Below, piece by piece: positions 4,530-6,212 of a DNA stretch of 6,212 nucleotides (positions are counted from its first letter, which is position 1; the number at the start of each line of letters is the position of its first letter). Location: assembly GCA_947506075.1 (NCBI GenBank), contig CANNNN010000159.1, positions 1-6,212 on the forward strand. The letters are read 5' to 3'. Below the pieces are notes generated by a model that ran no database searches, was not told the DNA's origin, and saw only the letters and a program-made list of their open reading frames with translations. The translations under genes were made by a program, and so were the position numbers. This DNA comes from Methylococcaceae bacterium. Lineage in GTDB: Bacteria > Pseudomonadota > Gammaproteobacteria > Methylococcales > Methylomonadaceae.

Positions 4530-5888
4530 ATGACAGTCGCTTCAGCTTCCATGCAACGTAACATCATCACCGTTACCCAACTCAACCGTGAAACCAGTCA
4601 AGTGCTAGCCGAGCATTTTTTGTCGGTACTGGTCGAAGGCGAGCTATCCAACCTTAGTGCGCCTGCTTCGGGACATCTGTATTTTTCGCTGAAAGATGCC
4701 AATGCGCAGGTACGATGCGCGATGTTTCGCACTCAGCAACGACGGCTGGGATTTAAGCCGGAAAACGGTAAACAGGTCATCGTCAAAGCGCAAGTCAGTC
4801 TGTACGAACCCAGAGGCGACTATCAGCTTATCGTCGAACATATCGAAGAAGCCGGCGACGGGGCTTTGCGCCGTGCGTTTGATGCGTTAAAACAAAAACT
4901 GTCCGATCAGGGACTGTTCGATGCCGCGCACAAAAAAAGTCTGCCAATTCTTCCTGCAGCCATCGGCGTGATCACCTCGCCGACAGGTGCAGCGATCAGG
5001 GACATACTGACCGTCTTGCAACGGCGTTTTGCTGCAATACCGGTGATTGTGTATCCGGTTGCAGTACAGGGCGATAACGCCAAACATGAAATTGCCAGAG
5101 CGATTGCCACCGCCAATAGCCTCAAACAATGCGACGTGATCATACTCGGACGAGGCGGAGGCTCACTGGAAGATCTTTGGGCCTTCAATGAAGAACTGGT
5201 TGCCAAAGCCATTTATGACAGCGTCATTCCGATCATTTCAGCCGTCGGGCATGAAACCGATTTCACCATTGCCGACTTTGTCGCCGACCTGCGTGCGGCA
5301 ACGCCTTCGGCGGCCGCAGAACACGCCAGCCCTGATCAACAGCAATGGCTGTCCCGATTCATCCAACTGGAAGCGCGACTGCAACAACAATGGCAACGAA
5401 AACTGAACCAAAAACAGCAGAACCTGGACTGGCTAAACCAGCGACTACAACAGCAACATCCAGGTCAGCAACTGGCAAGAAACACGCGGCGTCTGGCTGA
5501 ACTTGAGACCCGGCTCAAACTATCCATGAACACCAGTCTTCGTCACAAGGTCGCTAATGTCGAGGCCAAAACTGCGCAGTTATGGCAGTACAACCCGGCT
5601 GTAATCATCAACAGCCACAAACAACAGCAAAATTATTTGAGACGGCGCCTGCTTTCCGCAACAGCCCAAAAACTGGAGCAATTCAAGCAGCGTTTATTGA
5701 ATGCCAGTCAGACTTTGCATGCGGTCAGCCCCCTAGCCACGTTAAACCGGGGCTATGCGATGGTAATCGAACCGGCTACCGGTGCAATCATTCGCTCTAC
5801 CAAACAGCTCAAGGTCGGAGATAACGTACAAACCCGCCTTGGGCAAGGCCGCTTCATCAGTCAAATTAAAGCCATTACAGAGGATTAG
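4530..5888 (+). CDS. xseA: exodeoxyribonuclease VII large subunit
   Basis: XseA is the catalytic subunit of exonuclease VII, which with several XseB subunits degrades single-stranded DNA from both ends during repair. The 452 residues match the family (E. coli 456). An OB-fold DNA-binding domain lies at about 11-110 (ASGHLYFSLKD, QVRCAMFR, LYEPRGDYQ). The catalytic domain at about 130-270 keeps Asp158 (AIRDIL), Arg208 in GRGGGSLEDLW, and His241 and Asp244 in GHETDFTIADFVADLRA; these equal the E. coli active-site positions shifted by three. A long Gln-rich coiled-coil region follows at about 280-400, then the C-terminal VSPLATLNRGYAM segment. ATG 4530 is used; the in-frame ATG 4551 is also possible, since neither has a strong Shine-Dalgarno. 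It is 42 bases after ycgR copy 2. xseB is not in the window, and no clear terminator follows. Confidence 0.97.
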   Translation: MTVASASMQRNIITVTQLNRETSQVLAEHFLSVLVEGELSNLSAPASGHLYFSLKDANAQVRCAMFRTQQRRLGFKPENGKQVIVKAQVSLYEPRGDYQLIVEHIEEAGDGALRRAFDALKQKLSDQGLFDAAHKKSLPILPAAIGVITSPTGAAIRDILTVLQRRFAAIPVIVYPVAVQGDNAKHEIARAIATANSLKQCDVIILGRGGGSLEDLWAFNEELVAKAIYDSVIPIISAVGHETDFTIADFVADLRAATPSAAAEHASPDQQQWLSRFIQLEARLQQQWQRKLNQKQQNLDWLNQRLQQQHPGQQLARNTRRLAELETRLKLSMNTSLRHKVANVEAKTAQLWQYNPAVIINSHKQQQNYLRRRLLSATAQKLEQFKQRLLNASQTLHAVSPLATLNRGYAMVIEPATGAIIRSTKQLKVGDNVQTRLGQGRFISQIKAITED

Positions 5889-5947
5889 AAGCTAGCCACT
5901 ACGCCGCTTGAACTCCAGCCCTATTTTATAAAAGGCCACTTCTGTAA

Positions 5948-6115
5948 GACTTCATAACGGACACCGTCAGATTCGCTACTGGACTCAACCAGGCAAAATG
6001 CTTCGGCGCGCCAGATTATTGGCTCAATCTTGATGTCTGGCAAATACCGGACATGCCGCGCCAGGTATCTACTTTAAAAACCATGTCAAAGACAAATACC
6101 GCCAAAATATCTTGA
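5948..6115 (+). pseudogene. possible remnant of a HigA-type antitoxin C-terminus
   Basis: This frame has no plausible start codon and runs from just after a TAA (5945-5947) to TGA at 6113-6115. It reads DTVRFATGLNQAKCFGAPDY followed by WLNLDVWQ. HigA-family antitoxins typically read something like DTALRLAR-FGTSPEFWLNLQ-YDLWQ at their C-terminus; here the block FG-P-YWLNL-DVWQ fits, with a few residues missing between WLNL and DVW. The helix-turn-helix half that should precede it is absent, because only about 60 bases separate it from xseA, and no higB toxin is visible. If real, it is a 5'-truncated, decayed addiction module. The match is short and read by eye, so chance resemblance remains possible. 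Confidence 0.35.
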
Positions 6116-6149
6116 CAGACTCGTTTAAAAAATAGACTCTTCACGCCCC

Positions 6150-6212
6150 GTGAACATCCAAGACTTACAGGCTGAGATAAATGCCATCGACCAGACAACC
6201 GCTGAACTAGAA
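6150..6212 (+). CDS. possible 5' end of an unidentified gene, cut by the window edge
   Basis: The GTG at 6150 opens a frame of 21 codons that stays open to the last base, giving MNIQDLQAEINAIDQTTAEL and one more residue. The composition, rich in Gln, Glu, Ile and Leu, suggests the beginning of an amphipathic helix or coiled coil. The frame is closed upstream by TAA at 6126-6128, so this GTG is the only start candidate. No Shine-Dalgarno is visible (the preceding bases are cacgcccc). The product is not recognised, and the call rests on the open frame and protein-like composition only. Confidence 0.35.
   Translation, partial: MNIQDLQAEINAIDQTTAELE

Larger units (their letters stand above)
5889..6212. 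other. mostly non-coding stretch after xseA
   Basis: No intact gene, RNA gene or strong terminator is recognisable in these 324 bases. They hold a short reading frame resembling the end of a HigA antitoxin (5948-6115). A second frame closed by TAG at 6135 gives a lysine-rich peptide ending ILTDSFKK that I cannot assign. At the edge is the first 21 codons of a possible gene. The overall look is of accessory sequence decaying between two core genes. Confidence 0.5.

Noticed and set aside
4887..5212. Minus-strand open frames of 80 and 101 codons inside xseA
   Set aside because: They are antisense to the conserved catalytic domain of XseA, whose codon constraints explain the open frames.
6016..6198. 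Minus-strand frame of 60 codons downstream of xseA
   Set aside because: It has no recognisable motif or ribosome site and overlaps better-supported plus-strand frames; it is likely chance.

Overview
The window looks like ordinary chromosome from a gammaproteobacterium of moderate GC content. ispH, hslR, tusB, tusE/dsrC, ycgR and xseA all resemble the Escherichia coli families closely in length and motif spacing. A DsrC with both redox cysteines, a DsrH and a rhodanese together suggest a sulfur-handling lineage. A methanotroph or sulfur-oxidiser relative is possible, but the sequence alone does not fix the genus.

Layout. (1) Positions 46-1759, plus strand: ispH (isoprenoid synthesis), a single-domain rhodanese and hslR (Hsp15, ribosome rescue) are packed as one likely operon; the last two overlap by one base. 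(2) Positions 1775-2836, minus strand: sugE (small multidrug resistance transporter), tusB/dsrH and tusE/dsrC are tightly coupled and converge on hslR with only 15 bases between. (3) Positions 2924-4487, plus strand: two tandem paralogues of the YcgR/PilZ cyclic-di-GMP receptor are divergent from sugE across an 87-base gap. (4) Positions 4530-5888, plus strand: xseA, the large subunit of exonuclease VII. (5) Positions 5889-6212: mostly non-coding, with what looks like the decayed tail of a HigA-type antitoxin and the start of an unidentified ORF running off the edge.

The most notable feature is at the tusB/tusE junction. Two 63-bp tandem repeat units (2102-2227), each holding two hairpins, sit exactly at the tusB stop codon. 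They read in frame into tusE and give the protein a 44-residue repetitive N-terminal extension. Removing the 126 bp would restore a GTGA stop/start overlap and a normal 108-residue DsrC/TusE. This looks like a palindromic element domesticated, or at least tolerated, as coding sequence. I see no complete new defence or mobile system in the window.

Functionally, the rhodanese, TusB and TusE could share a role in persulfide sulfur transfer. The two YcgR paralogues point to cyclic-di-GMP control of motility or surface behaviour. The remaining genes are housekeeping.
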